A stretch of 64,000 nucleotides of DNA, taken from NCBI GenBank assembly GCA_003129525.1, contig CP029329.1, positions 3,146,501 through 3,210,500 of the forward strand, read 5' to 3'. This document shows, piece by piece, positions 18,832 through 28,700 of this stretch. How positions within the stretch are numbered: position 1 is the stretch's first letter; every line of letters starts with the position of its first letter. This stretch comes from Clostridium beijerinckii. Lineage in GTDB: Bacteria; Bacillota; Clostridia; Clostridiales; Clostridiaceae. Under the pieces are notes generated by a model that had not been told where the DNA came from, did no database searches, and saw only the letters and a program-made list of their open reading frames with translations. Made by a program: the position numbers and the translations under genes.

Positions 18832-18916
18832 AATATATTTATAAACTTATTTATCAGTTAGATAATATATATTTTATGCAGAAGCATCATTTATATTATT
18901 TTCATATAAAAAAATA

Positions 18917-19240
18917 TTATTTTATTTTATTCTTCTGATTTTCTATTTTATTTCTCTCTACGAACCTTCCCATGAAGAAAGCAATAACACCCACTCCAAT
19001 ACCTGTCTGTACACAAAAAAGCAAGCTCTCAATCTCGCCTGGTAATTCTCCACCAATCCAAGTTTCCAGAACAGGTGTAAACCAAGGCTTATAATCGCTA
19101 CCTGTAATTTCGGCAACTACTTTGCTACCTGCATCATCGGAACCACCAAATTTAGCACCCTTTAATGTGAATAATGGAATCATCGCAATCAATGCAGCAA
19201 TAATTAATAAACTTACAACTGTTTTTTTCGTCTTTGTCAT
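18917..19240 (-). CDS. cbiN: cobalt transport protein CbiN
   Basis: A 107-residue accessory subunit of the cobalt ECF importer. Two membrane helices (about residues 9-26 and 76-95) flank an extracellular loop with the family signature FGGSDDAG and ITGSDYKPWFTPV. It overlaps the end of cbiM (TAATG). CbiMN is the metal-capturing module that needs CbiQ and CbiO, encoded upstream in a separate transcription unit. Confidence 0.92.
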   Translation of the reverse strand: MTKTKKTVVSLLIIAALIAMIPLFTLKGAKFGGSDDAGSKVVAEITGSDYKPWFTPVLETWIGGELPGEIESLLFCVQTGIGVGVIAFFMGRFVERNKIENQKNKIK

Positions 19241-19992
19241 TAATTTTCGCCTCCATTCACTAATCCAAGATCCATTAATTCAGATTTTGCATATGTTTCA
19301 AGACCAATAATGATGACAACAGTCAGAATACCTTCTATAATTGCTAGTGGAATTTGCGTCGGTGCAAATACTGCAAGGAATTTAGCTGCAGATGCTGCAA
19401 TACCACCGTTATCAGACGGATATGCAAGTGCAAGCTGAAAACTAGTTACACAATAGGTGAATAGATCACCGATTGATGCTGCCAAGAAAATACCTACATA
19501 TTTATTGACTTTAAGCTTCTTGCATAATTTATAGATTCCATAAGAAACGAAGGGACCTGCAATAGCCATAGAAAATGTATTGGCACCAAGAGATGTCAGT
19601 CCACCATGAGCAAGCAATATTGCTTGGAAAATAAGTACAATAATACCTAAGATGCTTACTGCGCTTGGTCCAAATAAAATTGCACCAAGTCCTGTACCAG
19701 TCATATGTGAACAACTTCCTGTTACTGACGGAATCTTTAAAGATGAAATTACAAAAATGAATGCGCCTGCCATGGCAAGAATAGTAATGGCTCTATGGTG
19801 CTTGGACAATGTTCTATTAATTGATAAGTAACCTGCTACTACGAATGGAATGCATATAACACCCCACATAATACAGAATTTTGGTGGAAGATAACCTTCC
19901 ATAATGTGCATTGCGTTTGCTGTGGTCGATACTCCGAAAACTAAAGCAAATGCTGCCGCAAGAGTAACAATTCTCTTTTCTTTTTGATTCAT
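19240..19992 (-). CDS. cbiM: cobalt transport protein CbiM
   Basis: A 250-residue membrane protein, the substrate-specific component of the cobalt importer. An amino-terminal signal segment (to about residue 26, TTANA) is followed by [13 protein letters not shown]; in CbiM the His next to the new amino end helps bind Co(II). Conserved [18 protein letters not shown] is also present. GGAGG precedes the ATG. A cobalamin riboswitch lies in its leader. Confidence 0.94.
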   Translation of the reverse strand: MNQKEKRIVTLAAAFALVFGVSTTANAMHIMEGYLPPKFCIMWGVICIPFVVAGYLSINRTLSKHHRAITILAMAGAFIFVISSLKIPSVTGSCSHMTGTGLGAILFGPSAVSILGIIVLIFQAILLAHGGLTSLGANTFSMAIAGPFVSYGIYKLCKKLKVNKYVGIFLAASIGDLFTYCVTSFQLALAYPSDNGGIAASAAKFLAVFAPTQIPLAIIEGILTVVIIIGLETYAKSELMDLGLVNGGEN

Positions 19993-20048
19993 TTTTCCTC
20001 CTCTATAGTTCTTAATGTGAACGGCATCAAAAACTAGACAATATAAAT

Positions 20049-20077
20049 CACCTGCATTTACAAAAATAAATCAGGTG
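20049..20077 (-). promoter_or_regulatory. hairpin in the cbiM leader (possible expression platform)
   Basis: CACCTG and CAGGTG pair across a T-rich loop between the riboswitch aptamer and the cbiM ribosome site. A second small hairpin (TAGCGA...TCGCTA) lies at about 20099-20116. They probably form the riboswitch output, but terminator versus anti-terminator pairing was not worked out. Confidence 0.45.
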
Positions 20078-20164
20078 TGCGGTCCTAGGACAGGACTTTA
20101 GCGATTTTCTCGCTAACCACACTTAGTCATCGTTCGTAACTAAATATAACAACTTATCACATTT

Positions 20165-20275
20165 GCTGGTCTCCTGACTTGGCAGCTTATGCTTACCTTC
20201 ACAGTGGCGTGACCGTATGGGATTCTCACCCATTTCCCGTTGCCCTTAGCAAATATTTGCTCTGGCACCAATGGA
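20165..20275 (-). ncRNA. cobalamin riboswitch upstream of cbiMN
   Basis: On the minus strand the conserved core runs GGGTGAGAATCCCATACGG, then GCCACTG, then the B12 box AAGTCAGGAGACC. Bound adenosylcobalamin normally shuts off expression, which fits control of cobalt uptake for B12 synthesis. Confidence 0.92.
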
Positions 20276-20330
20276 TATTAAATTATCATAAGTATCATAA
20301 CATTTTTATTCCAAATTATCTATTATATTA

Positions 20331-21158
20331 CTACTTTTCAATAACTTTCTTAAATTCCTTTGTGCTTTTTGGATAAGCTTTTGTATCTTCCAACAGATGT
20401 TTTTCTACAAGCAATTCATAGACCTCCAATAAAGTGGGCTCTTTCAGATTCGCCTGCTTTAAAACTTCCTTGTTTTGAAAAATTTCTAATGGTGTTCCAT
20501 CTGCGATAATTTTCCCCTCACAGAATACAAGAACTCTTTCAGCCCATCTGTATGCAAAATCTACATCATGGGTAGAAATCAGCATTGTCTTCCCCTCAGA
20601 TCCAAGCTTGACCAAAACTTCTTCCAACATCATTGCATTTAAAGGATCCAGTGCTGCCGTCGGTTCGTCAAAGATTATTATTTCCGATTTCATAGCAATG
20701 ATATCGGCAATACTGACGCGCTTCTTTTCACCACCACTCAAATAGTGAGGCGGACGATCCTTGAACTCCGAGATGTTCATGTATGCTAGCGCTTCGTCAA
20801 CCCGTTTTAGTACTTCTTCTTTTGGAAGCTTTAAATTCATAGGTCCAAATGCAACTTCTGCCTTAACTGTAGATGCAATGATTTGATTGTCTGCATCCTG
20901 AAATACAATTCCAATATTTTTTCTAAGCTCGTTTAAATTCTTTTTACTTATAACTGTACCCCGATAAATGATTTTCCCATTTTCCGGTGTAAGTACACCG
21001 TCTACGTTCAAAAAAAATGTGGATTTTCCGGAGCCATTGGAACCAAGGACAGCAATTTTCTCACCTTCATAGATATCCACGTTCACTCCGTCCAATGCAG
21101 ACTTCCCATTTCCATAGGTGTAGTAAAGATCTTCGACTTTTAATATTAGTTTCTTCAT
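20331..21158 (-). CDS. cbiO: energy-coupling factor ATPase CbiO
   Basis: A 275-residue ATPase of the cobalt ECF importer. Walker A is GSNGSGKST (39-47), the signature is LSGGEKKRVSIADI, Walker B is IIIFDEPTAALDP, and the switch His is in ISTHDVDFAY. It follows cbiQ by 12 bases. With CbiQ it drives the CbiMN module encoded just downstream behind a second riboswitch. Confidence 0.93.
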   Translation of the reverse strand: MKKLILKVEDLYYTYGNGKSALDGVNVDIYEGEKIAVLGSNGSGKSTFFLNVDGVLTPENGKIIYRGTVISKKNLNELRKNIGIVFQDADNQIIASTVKAEVAFGPMNLKLPKEEVLKRVDEALAYMNISEFKDRPPHYLSGGEKKRVSIADIIAMKSEIIIFDEPTAALDPLNAMMLEEVLVKLGSEGKTMLISTHDVDFAYRWAERVLVFCEGKIIADGTPLEIFQNKEVLKQANLKEPTLLEVYELLVEKHLLEDTKAYPKSTKEFKKVIEK

Positions 21159-21170
21159 AATCGTTCCTTT

Positions 21171-22073
21171 CTATCTTGTAAAGATCCAGAGCAAAATTAT
21201 AAAAATTATAAATGCTGCGGCAGTGGTAATTTGTATTGTTTCTATCTTTTTATCTTCCTCCAAAAATATAAAATCTCCATCATAGCATCTGGCCTCCATG
21301 GCATCATAATAAGCATTTGCCTTTTTAAGCGAAATAACCAGCATATTGCTTGCGATGCTTCCAAATGTATAGCAGGAAGTTTTAAAATCGCAATAGCCCT
21401 GACGAGATTCTGCAGAGTTTTTCATTTTAGTATAAATATCCATTAAAATGAATATGTAACGGTAAATAAGACTCATCAGTTCTACAATAAGCTTTGGTAA
21501 ATGTGCCTTTCGAAGCACATATATAATCTCAGAAGATGGAGTCGACAGTGTCATCATCTGTAGAGCACTGATGGTTGCAAAAACTTTCAAAATCAAAAAG
21601 ACCACTGTCTTAAGCTTTTCCTGTGAAGTAAACACATAGCAGAAACCAAGATACAGGTTATACTGCCCCATTGGCTGTTTTGAAAAATCAATTGCAATGG
21701 TAAAGGTGCCAATAAGGATAAATGCAATTGGGATAGCTAGTATTGACAAGTATCCATGTGCTGAAAGCCCTCCTTTTACAACGGTCAGATAGGTCATTAC
21801 AATAATGACTGTAACAGATACATATGGATTGTCCAATAGAATACAAAGAATCAGTGTAAGAACGGATAAATATACTTTAAAGCTAGCATTCCAGTGTCTG
21901 ATTTTGGAAGCATAAGCGTAAAAGTCAATTGAAGACCCTTCTCCATGTTTATGTCCGATTTTATGGTTATGATGATGTGTCCCATCCCTATGAGTATGAT
22001 TGCTTTGATGTTTCCATATAAGGAAAAAGACAACCACAAGAAACATAGCACATAAAATAATAATTTTTTCCAT
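21171..22073 (-). CDS. cbiQ: cobalt ECF transporter transmembrane protein CbiQ with His-rich amino-terminal extension
   Basis: A 300-residue membrane protein that couples CbiO to the substrate module. The CbiQ domain (from about residue 50) has several helices and the coupling-helix stretch RQGYCDFKTSC...MEARCYDGDF. Unusually, a membrane segment (4-20) and a hydrophilic insert with nine His between residues 22 and 43 precede it (KHQSNHTHRDGTHHHNHKIG and onward). This could bind Co or Ni near the membrane. AAGGGAG lies 7 bases before this ATG, supporting the extended start. Confidence 0.88.
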   Translation of the reverse strand: MEKIIILCAMFLVVVFFLIWKHQSNHTHRDGTHHHNHKIGHKHGEGSSIDFYAYASKIRHWNASFKVYLSVLTLILCILLDNPYVSVTVIIVMTYLTVVKGGLSAHGYLSILAIPIAFILIGTFTIAIDFSKQPMGQYNLYLGFCYVFTSQEKLKTVVFLILKVFATISALQMMTLSTPSSEIIYVLRKAHLPKLIVELMSLIYRYIFILMDIYTKMKNSAESRQGYCDFKTSCYTFGSIASNMLVISLKKANAYYDAMEARCYDGDFIFLEEDKKIETIQITTAAAFIIFIILLWIFTR

Positions 22074-22242
22074 ATCATATCTCCCTTGAATTTTTATATG
22101 GTTTTTCTATAAAATAAAAAAGCCCTTCTAACTAAAGTGTTAAAAAGACATAATAATAAAACATACTCACTCACATAAAATCAGTAAATAAATCTTCATC
22201 AAAACGCCCCCTCTATCACTCGTAGAGTTAATGGTGCAAAAT

Positions 22243-22378
22243 ATAGGCAGGTCTTCTGACTTAAGAATCATCATTTAAGTACGTCTTCCCTAATTAAAAG
22301 TGACACAATATACTTAAACTCCTCTAATACAGCTACGGGATAGTTTAGGAATTTCACCTAATTCCCTTTTAATTAATC
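22243..22378 (-). ncRNA. cobalamin riboswitch upstream of cbiQO
   Basis: On the minus strand it contains GGGAATTAGGTGAAATTCC, then CCCGTAGCTGTA, and the B12 box AAGTCAGAAGACCTGCC. About 165 bases separate it from the cbiQ start; they include a small hairpin (CTCTACGAGTGATAGAG, 22211-22227) of unclear role. It is a second aptamer in the same cobalt uptake locus. Confidence 0.9.
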
Positions 22379-22496
22379 AAAATTCAGTTAATTTTAATTA
22401 AACCTATATTTTATTATAGCATTTTTCTAAAATGCATTTATGTTCATAACCATACCATTATTATTCAAAAAAATCAATCGATATTTTTTATATTTA

Positions 22497-22534
22497 AAGC
22501 TATAATAGTGTAATTTTGTACTATTATAGCTTTA
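22497..22534 (-). terminator. terminator hairpin after the 70-residue gene
   Basis: AAAGCTATAATAGT pairs with ACTATTATAGCTTT around a 10-base loop, 22 bases after the stop codon. Another A/T run follows. Confidence 0.65.
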
Positions 22535-22556
22535 TCTTATAGAATGTAAAATTAAG

Positions 22557-22769
22557 TTAGTTATTTAATTTTAAATATTGTTTTTCTGTTATTTCAGTAA
22601 AAAAGTTAAGTGCAAACTCTTTATAATGATTAAGTGTTTGTTTTCGTTCCTCTTCTTCTTTCGCTTCTATAAAGCAATCTACAGGATCACCATTTATAGC
22701 CTTGCTCCAATAAATTCTATTTCCACTAAGTGTAATCTCTGCACTGTAAGTCATAAGATAATATTTCAT
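22557..22769 (-). CDS. hypothetical 70-residue protein
   Basis: A soluble acidic protein with no membrane segment (starts MKYYLMTYSAEITLSGNRIY; contains an EAKEEEERKQTLNHYKEF helix). AAGGAG lies 8 bases before the ATG and a good hairpin follows the stop, so it looks like a real single-gene unit. The family was not recognised. The beta-rich first half and helical second half suggest a small folded domain. Confidence 0.65.
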   Translation of the reverse strand: MKYYLMTYSAEITLSGNRIYWSKAINGDPVDCFIEAKEEEERKQTLNHYKEFALNFFTEITEKQYLKLNN

Positions 22770-22815
22770 ATTCTCAATCTCCTTTTAAATTATTTTTAAT
22801 TATATATGATTTTAG

Positions 22816-22962
22816 CTAACACCATACTTCCTCGATTAGATTGAGTTTTGTACTATAAGGCGCTAGAAACATCACTTCAAGTCTATCTTTAAATTCCCCT
22901 AAAATGGTTTTATCAATTTGCATGGTGAATTGTTGCATTATCTAAAATCATAATTGTTTTTC
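22816..22962 (-). pseudogene. IS630-family transposase remnant (DDE end)
   Basis: The minus strand encodes MILDNATIHHAN and then, after stops and a frame change, EFKDRLEVMFLAPYSTKLNLIEEVW and a stop. These match the second Asp region and the PPYSPxLNxIE region of IS630/Tc1-type transposases. Only the last third remains, and it is frameshifted, so it is inactive. No terminal repeats were found. Confidence 0.7.
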
Positions 22963-23123
22963 CCTTTTATTAAAACTTTATACGTTAGATATTTCATCTT
23001 TAGAGTATAAAAAATGCTTTCTTCCCAATACAAAGAAAATAACAAGTTCAAAATGCAATAAAAACAAACTACCAATTAACTAAGTAGTTTGTTCTTTCAT
23101 TTATCTATATAATTTATCTTTTT

Positions 23124-23690
23124 CTATTTATTCATCTTGCTCTTTGCTAACAACTGAGATGTACCATCCTTTTCCCATTCCTCTACTTGATCAATAGCTT
23201 CTTGAGGATTTTTTCCCAATCCTACAAGTATGCCTGACAAAATGAATTCCTGATATAAATGTTCTGGATTAATTCCAGCTTTAGCTTCTGCTAATGCACG
23301 ATCAACTAATGGAGTAATAAACTTAACCCAGTCATCAGGAGTAAATTTAGATTTGTCTTGGATTACACCTTCATTCATTGATACAGGATTTCTACTATTG
23401 TTTACTGTAAGTACACCCACTTTAGGTAAATTCTTAAGTGTTGAAGTTCCATGACAAGACTTAAATTCATCTGTTAAATTTTGACCAGCTGCATAACCAA
23501 AGTGTGTTCCACCAGCCCAAGTTGGTTCTTTACTTAAATCATAAACTATACCATCAATTGCCACATAGGCAGGTTTTCCGTTACTTCCATCATACTGTGC
23601 TAATTCTTCTAAAGTAAATTCTTTTTGTTGTCTATAATAATTATCTCCTATAAGTTCACTAATAGTTTTAAAATCAAAATAAGTAGACAT
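23124..23690 (-). CDS. cytochrome b5-like heme/steroid-binding domain protein
   Basis: A 188-residue protein with no signal peptide. Residues 25-94 are a cytochrome b5-like domain: FTLEELAQYDG, AYVAIDGIVYDLS, and GGTHFGYAAGQNLTDEF followed by SCHG. His63 and His80 are candidate heme ligands. The remaining 90 residues are helical and not recognised. Such proteins occur in anaerobic Firmicutes; the ligand (heme or another hydrophobic molecule) is unknown. The promoter side faces an IS1182-type element. Confidence 0.8.
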   Translation of the reverse strand: MSTYFDFKTISELIGDNYYRQQKEFTLEELAQYDGSNGKPAYVAIDGIVYDLSKEPTWAGGTHFGYAAGQNLTDEFKSCHGTSTLKNLPKVGVLTVNNSRNPVSMNEGVIQDKSKFTPDDWVKFITPLVDRALAEAKAGINPEHLYQEFILSGILVGLGKNPQEAIDQVEEWEKDGTSQLLAKSKMNK

Positions 23691-23776
23691 GTATACCTCT
23701 TAAATATTTTTATCTATACAGTGTATGACTATAGCATTACAAAACGTTCTATAATTTGCTTTCCATTAAATTAGAA

Positions 23777-25592
23777 ATATTATGATTAGACCACAAAAAG
23801 CTGACAAATATCATCCAATTAGAATTTAATGATATAATAGCATTATAAAATTAAACGTATGAGGAGAATTACTATGTTTTGCAAAAATGACCTTCAACAA
23901 ACTTCATTATTTGAACCAATCAACCAAATGCCAAAATACCTTCAAGATATTTTAAATAAAAGTTGGGCTAAGGCATTTAAGGATCATATTTTTCCGCGAA
24001 TAAATGAGGAGCGTTTTTCGGTTTTATATAGCAATAAAGCCTCAAGGCCTAATTCACCTATTAATGTTATTCTTGGCTTACTAATTATAAAAGAAATATT
24101 TCAGCAGACTGATGAAGAGCTTATCGGCTCTATTCATTTCGATGTAAGATATCAATATGCTTTAAATACAACTAATTATGAAACACAACCAGTATCTATA
24201 AATACTCTAACAAATTTTAGAAACAGACTTGTTGAATATGAAGCGTCAACTAATGAAGACTTAATAAAAGCTGAAGTTGAAGCTTTATCCGAAAGCATTG
24301 CTAAGTATTTATCTGTTGATAATAAAAAAGTTAGAGTGGATTCGTTAATGGTTAGTTCATCATGCAAAAAATTAAGTAGAATTGAGCTAGTATATTCTAT
24401 AAATAGCAGACTTATTAAAGCTCTAAATATAATAAATCCACCTATTATAAGTGATGAACTAAAACCGTACCTTGAAAAGGGGCATAAAAATGACACTATA
24501 TATAGAACTCAAGATTTAAAGGCTGATTCAAAACTTTCAATTTTAATCGAACATTCTAAAATTCTATACAATATCGCTCTGAAAGCTGGAGATATAGTTA
24601 CTTCAACAGAAGAGTTTCAACTTTTAAATAGAGTTATTCAGGACCAAACTACAGAAGATGCTGCAAAAAATTTAGTTATTAAAGATTCAAAAGATATAAC
24701 TTCAACTAGTTTACAAAATCCAACTGACAAAGATGCAACCTACAGAAAAAAATATGGTGGTAACGTTGGTTATGTTGTTAATATACAAGAATCATTTAAT
24801 GATAAAAACAGTGTTATAACAGGCTATGACCTTAAGCAAAATATTCACAGCGATTCAAAATTTGCTGATGATGTTATTGCTAATTTAGCTTCACAAAATA
24901 AAAATTCAAACTGTAAACTACTAGTTGATGGTGCTTACTATGAACAAGAAAAAGCCAAAAATGCTTTAAAACAAGGAATTGAAATGATTCCAAGTCAACT
25001 AGTTGGCAGAAAAGTATCTACTGATAAACTGAGTTATTCAAAATTCATTGTAGATGACGAAAAAAATGTAATAAGTTGTTGTCCTAACGGAGTCGAACCT
25101 GTAGAGTCTTATTATAGTTCAAAATCTTATACAGCCAAATTTGACTCCAGTACATGTGAAAAATGTCCTTTAAATTCACAATGTCCAAAGAAAATATCAA
25201 AGAAATTTAATACCATAAGAGTTAGCGAAAAAGCTTATAATACAGCTACTCAAAGAGAAAAAATGCACGAGAGTGAGTATATAAAGCTTGCAAATAAAAG
25301 GGCTGGTATAGAAGGTATTCCTTCTGTTTTGAGGAGAAGATATAAAATTGATACCATGCCTATCCGGGGATTATTGCGCTCAAAATTATGGGTTGGATTT
25401 AAAATCGCAGCCTATAACTTCAAGAAACTGTTAAAACAGTTTCTTGAAAGTGGCATAGAGTGTTTTCTCAATATAATTGCATGTATAGTTGCTGTAATAA
25501 TTAACTGTTTTAAATTATATTTTTTAGAATTTGAAGCAAAGCTGTCAAACTAATCACGATACTTTATAGTTTTTGTGGTTTAATCATATTAT
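23777..25592 (+). mobile_element. IS1182-family insertion sequence
   Basis: The transposase gene is bounded by 26-bp imperfect terminal inverted repeats: left 23777-23802 (ATATTATGATTAGACCACAA...) and right 25567-25592, whose complement reads ATAATATGATTAAACCACAA.... About 21 of 26 positions agree. Total length near 1.8 kb fits IS1182. Both ends are present and the transposase frame is intact, so it may be active. The target duplication was not resolved. Confidence 0.85.
23874..25553 (+). CDS. IS1182-family transposase
   Basis: An intact 559-residue DDE transposase. It has the amino-terminal DUF772-type domain (NSPINVILGLLIIKEIFQQT, FDVRYQYALNT), a central segment with VRVDSLMVSSSCKKLSR, and the DDE region with LVDGAYYEQEKAKNA. 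A Cys cluster (CEKCPLNSQCP) and RAGIEGIPSVLRRRYKID lie near the end. I start at 23874 because GAGGAG lies 7 bases upstream; a slightly longer ATG start overlaps that site. Confidence 0.92.
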   Translation: MFCKNDLQQTSLFEPINQMPKYLQDILNKSWAKAFKDHIFPRINEERFSVLYSNKASRPNSPINVILGLLIIKEIFQQTDEELIGSIHFDVRYQYALNTTNYETQPVSINTLTNFRNRLVEYEASTNEDLIKAEVEALSESIAKYLSVDNKKVRVDSLMVSSSCKKLSRIELVYSINSRLIKALNIINPPIISDELKPYLEKGHKNDTIYRTQDLKADSKLSILIEHSKILYNIALKAGDIVTSTEEFQLLNRVIQDQTTEDAAKNLVIKDSKDITSTSLQNPTDKDATYRKKYGGNVGYVVNIQESFNDKNSVITGYDLKQNIHSDSKFADDVIANLASQNKNSNCKLLVDGAYYEQEKAKNALKQGIEMIPSQLVGRKVSTDKLSYSKFIVDDEKNVISCCPNGVEPVESYYSSKSYTAKFDSSTCEKCPLNSQCPKKISKKFNTIRVSEKAYNTATQREKMHESEYIKLANKRAGIEGIPSVLRRRYKIDTMPIRGLLRSKLWVGFKIAAYNFKKLLKQFLESGIECFLNIIACIVAVIINCFKLYFLEFEAKLSN

Positions 25593-25719
25593 ATATTATA
25601 AATATATAGTTCCATAAGATTTAATTGTTAATATATGCAAAATAGAGTATATTTTTTAAGGGAGATATAAAAATGTAACTTAACTAGTATGCTTACATTT
25701 TATTATTTTTGAATATGAC

Positions 25720-28700
25720 TTAGTTAAACAAATCTAAAATTTCATTTTCTTTTAATGTATTGATAAATGAACCTACCGATAAATCGTCCCCTAAAATCTT
25801 ATTTATTAATTCTCTCTTAGAATCTTGCAAATCTACAATCTTTTCTTCTATAGTTCCACTTGAAATTAATTTTATTACTTCAACTACATTTTTTTGACCA
25901 ATTCTATGAGCTCTATCAGTAGCTTGATCTTCAACTGCCGGATTCCACCAAGGATCAAAATGTATTACTATATCAGCACTAGTTAAATTAAGTCCTGTAC
26001 CTCCAGCTTTAAGAGATACTAAAAATACAGTATTTTCTCCACTATTAAATTCATCAACCATCTTCATTCTATTAAGTGATGAAACTTTACCATCTAAGTA
26101 AGAAAATAAGAAATGTTTTTCTTTTAGTATCTTACCTATATTCTTAAGTACAGATGTAAATTGAGAGAATACTAGTATTTTATGCCCTTCTTCTATGCTT
26201 TGTTCTAGGAGCTCAATAAGTGCATCTATTTTACCGCTAGTCCCTAAATAATTATCCATTGTGACAGAAGGATCTAAACATATTTGACGAAGTTTTGTTA
26301 TATAAGATAAAATCTCAATTTTACTCTTACTAAACTCAGAGTCCTTAACCTTCTTTTGAATTAAATCTTTAACGTAATTTGCATAAGTTTCATATACGAC
26401 TTTTTGTTCATCACTTAAAGGAACAAGTAATCTCTTTTCTATTTTGTCTGGTAATTCTTTAATTACATTTTTCTTATACCTTCTAAGAATAAACGGTTTT
26501 ACAAGCCTATTTAATTCTTCTAATATTTCTGGCCCTTCCTCAAGCCTTCTATGATATCTAGTTATAAACTTTTTCTCATTATATAAATATCCAGGCATTA
26601 TAAAATCAAATATTGACCAAAGTTCCATTAATGAATTTTCTATAGGAGTACCAGTTAATGCAAATCTAACTCTTGATTTTATCTCCTTAACAGATTTTGC
26701 ACTTAGTGAAGATTGATTTTTAATATTTTGAGCTTCATCTAAAATACAATAATCAAATTCCATATCATATAATTCTAAATCACGTCTTAAAAGATTATAA
26801 GTAGTCAAAATTACATCATAATCTTTATAATTTTTAATCAACTCTTCTCTTTCTTCTTTAATACCATTTGAAATTCCAATTTTCATTGATGGAGCAAATT
26901 TTTTAAATTCATTTTTCCAATTGTAGATTAAAGAAGTAGGTGCAATAATAATTGTTTTAGAATTTGGTCTTGAAAGTAATAATGTTATTGCTTGAAGAGT
27001 TTTACCAAGCCCCATTTCATCACCAAGAATTCCTCCAAAGCCCAAATAATCTAAAGTTCTAAACCAATTGTATCCATCTTTTTGATACTTACGCAGTTCA
27101 GCTTGAAGCCCATAGGGTGGTTGAAATGATTTATCTTTAATATTTTTTAATTTATCTTTAATATCTTTGATTTCATCACAACTCTCTATAAATCTCAACT
27201 CTTTTTCTTCTAGATAATCTTCAAGATAAGCTCCTTTATTCATTGGAATTTGAATTAAATTATTCTTTAATTCATCCTCTAAAAGTAAGTTATCTATAAG
27301 AGTTAATGCTTCTTTAAGATCTACATCTTCTAAATCTAGAAATTCTCCATTTTCAAGTTTATAATATTTTAAATTATCTCTAAAACTTCTAAGTATCTTA
27401 GAAATTTCTTCTTCTGACATATCAGACATTTTAAATTCAAATTCAAAATAATTAAACTTACCCTTCCTAACTTCACCATTAAAATCAGATTTTTTAAAGT
27501 CTTTTATTCCTTTAAATCTCTCTGAATAAAAAACTTCACCGTATCTTTGAAGTTTTTCTATTTCGTATTTAAAAAATTTAAAAGCATCATTATCATCTCT
27601 CAAAAAGTATAATCTTCCGTCAACTTCTTCAAATCCAAGAGTACGAAGCATTCCAAAGACTTCATGTTCTTTATCAGTATCTCTATAAATAACCTTATCG
27701 TTATATTCTTCAAAATAATTAAATTCATGACCTTCATAAGATACTTTAAATAATAATGATATGTCTTTGTCTTTATCAAAGTAAAATCTAAAATTAACGG
27801 GTCCTATAATAACCTTATCCCTTATATTCTTAGATAAAGTTAACTCACTTGTAATCTTTTGTATAGATGGTATTAACTCTTTTAAAATTTTATTTTCCTG
27901 ATTTTTGTTAAAACTTACTTTAGAAGTAGCATTAAAAATTTTTAAATAAGGAGACAATCTTTCACACTGTTCTATTGAAGGAATATAAATTGTAGTTCCA
28001 TATAAAAATACATCTTCATTTTGTGTTAAAGCCTCTGGTATACCATTTGAAGCTTCTAAAATTATGGAATCCTTCTTATTCAATAGTGCAAATGGAATAG
28101 GCATATCTCCTTCAATTATTTCTGATTCTAATATTCGATAAAAGAAACCGTCACCTAAATATAATCTATTCTTTTTTATGATGTTTAAAAATTCCTTAAA
28201 CATCACATCAGGAATAGTTAATGTTTTTCCATCTATTAGTTTATCTTGATGACGTTTAAAATTCCTATCATGTTCAGCCATATTTTTGATATTATAAATA
28301 AATTTAATTAGTCTTTTGTCTTCATAAGAAAAACATTGCTTTTTTATATCAAAAATAAAATCTTTTCCATACTTAATTGGAATTTTATTATAAAGAGATA
28401 CTAAAAATTGGTTTATATCTCGTATCATATACAGTTTATTACTTTTACTTCTAAGACCTATTTTAAATTCTACTTGAAGTTTAGAAGACCAATTGTTTTT
28501 ATTTATAGTAATTTCAAATTTAATCTTATCCTTTTGATTATCTCCGATAAGTAATGATAATAAATCATCATTACTATCATCTTTTGCCTTAGATTTGTTT
28601 TTAGTAGGCTTAATATTGTTTATTATCTTGGTTCTTAATTCATCATCATCATCAATATTTCGTAAAAATGTATAAAACGTAGCCACTAAGTGTTTACAGC

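Noticed and set aside
22243-22378. Small frames between the riboswitch and cbiQ as leader peptides
   Set aside because: Their start sites lack ribosome-binding sequences and the region is explained by the riboswitch and its output.
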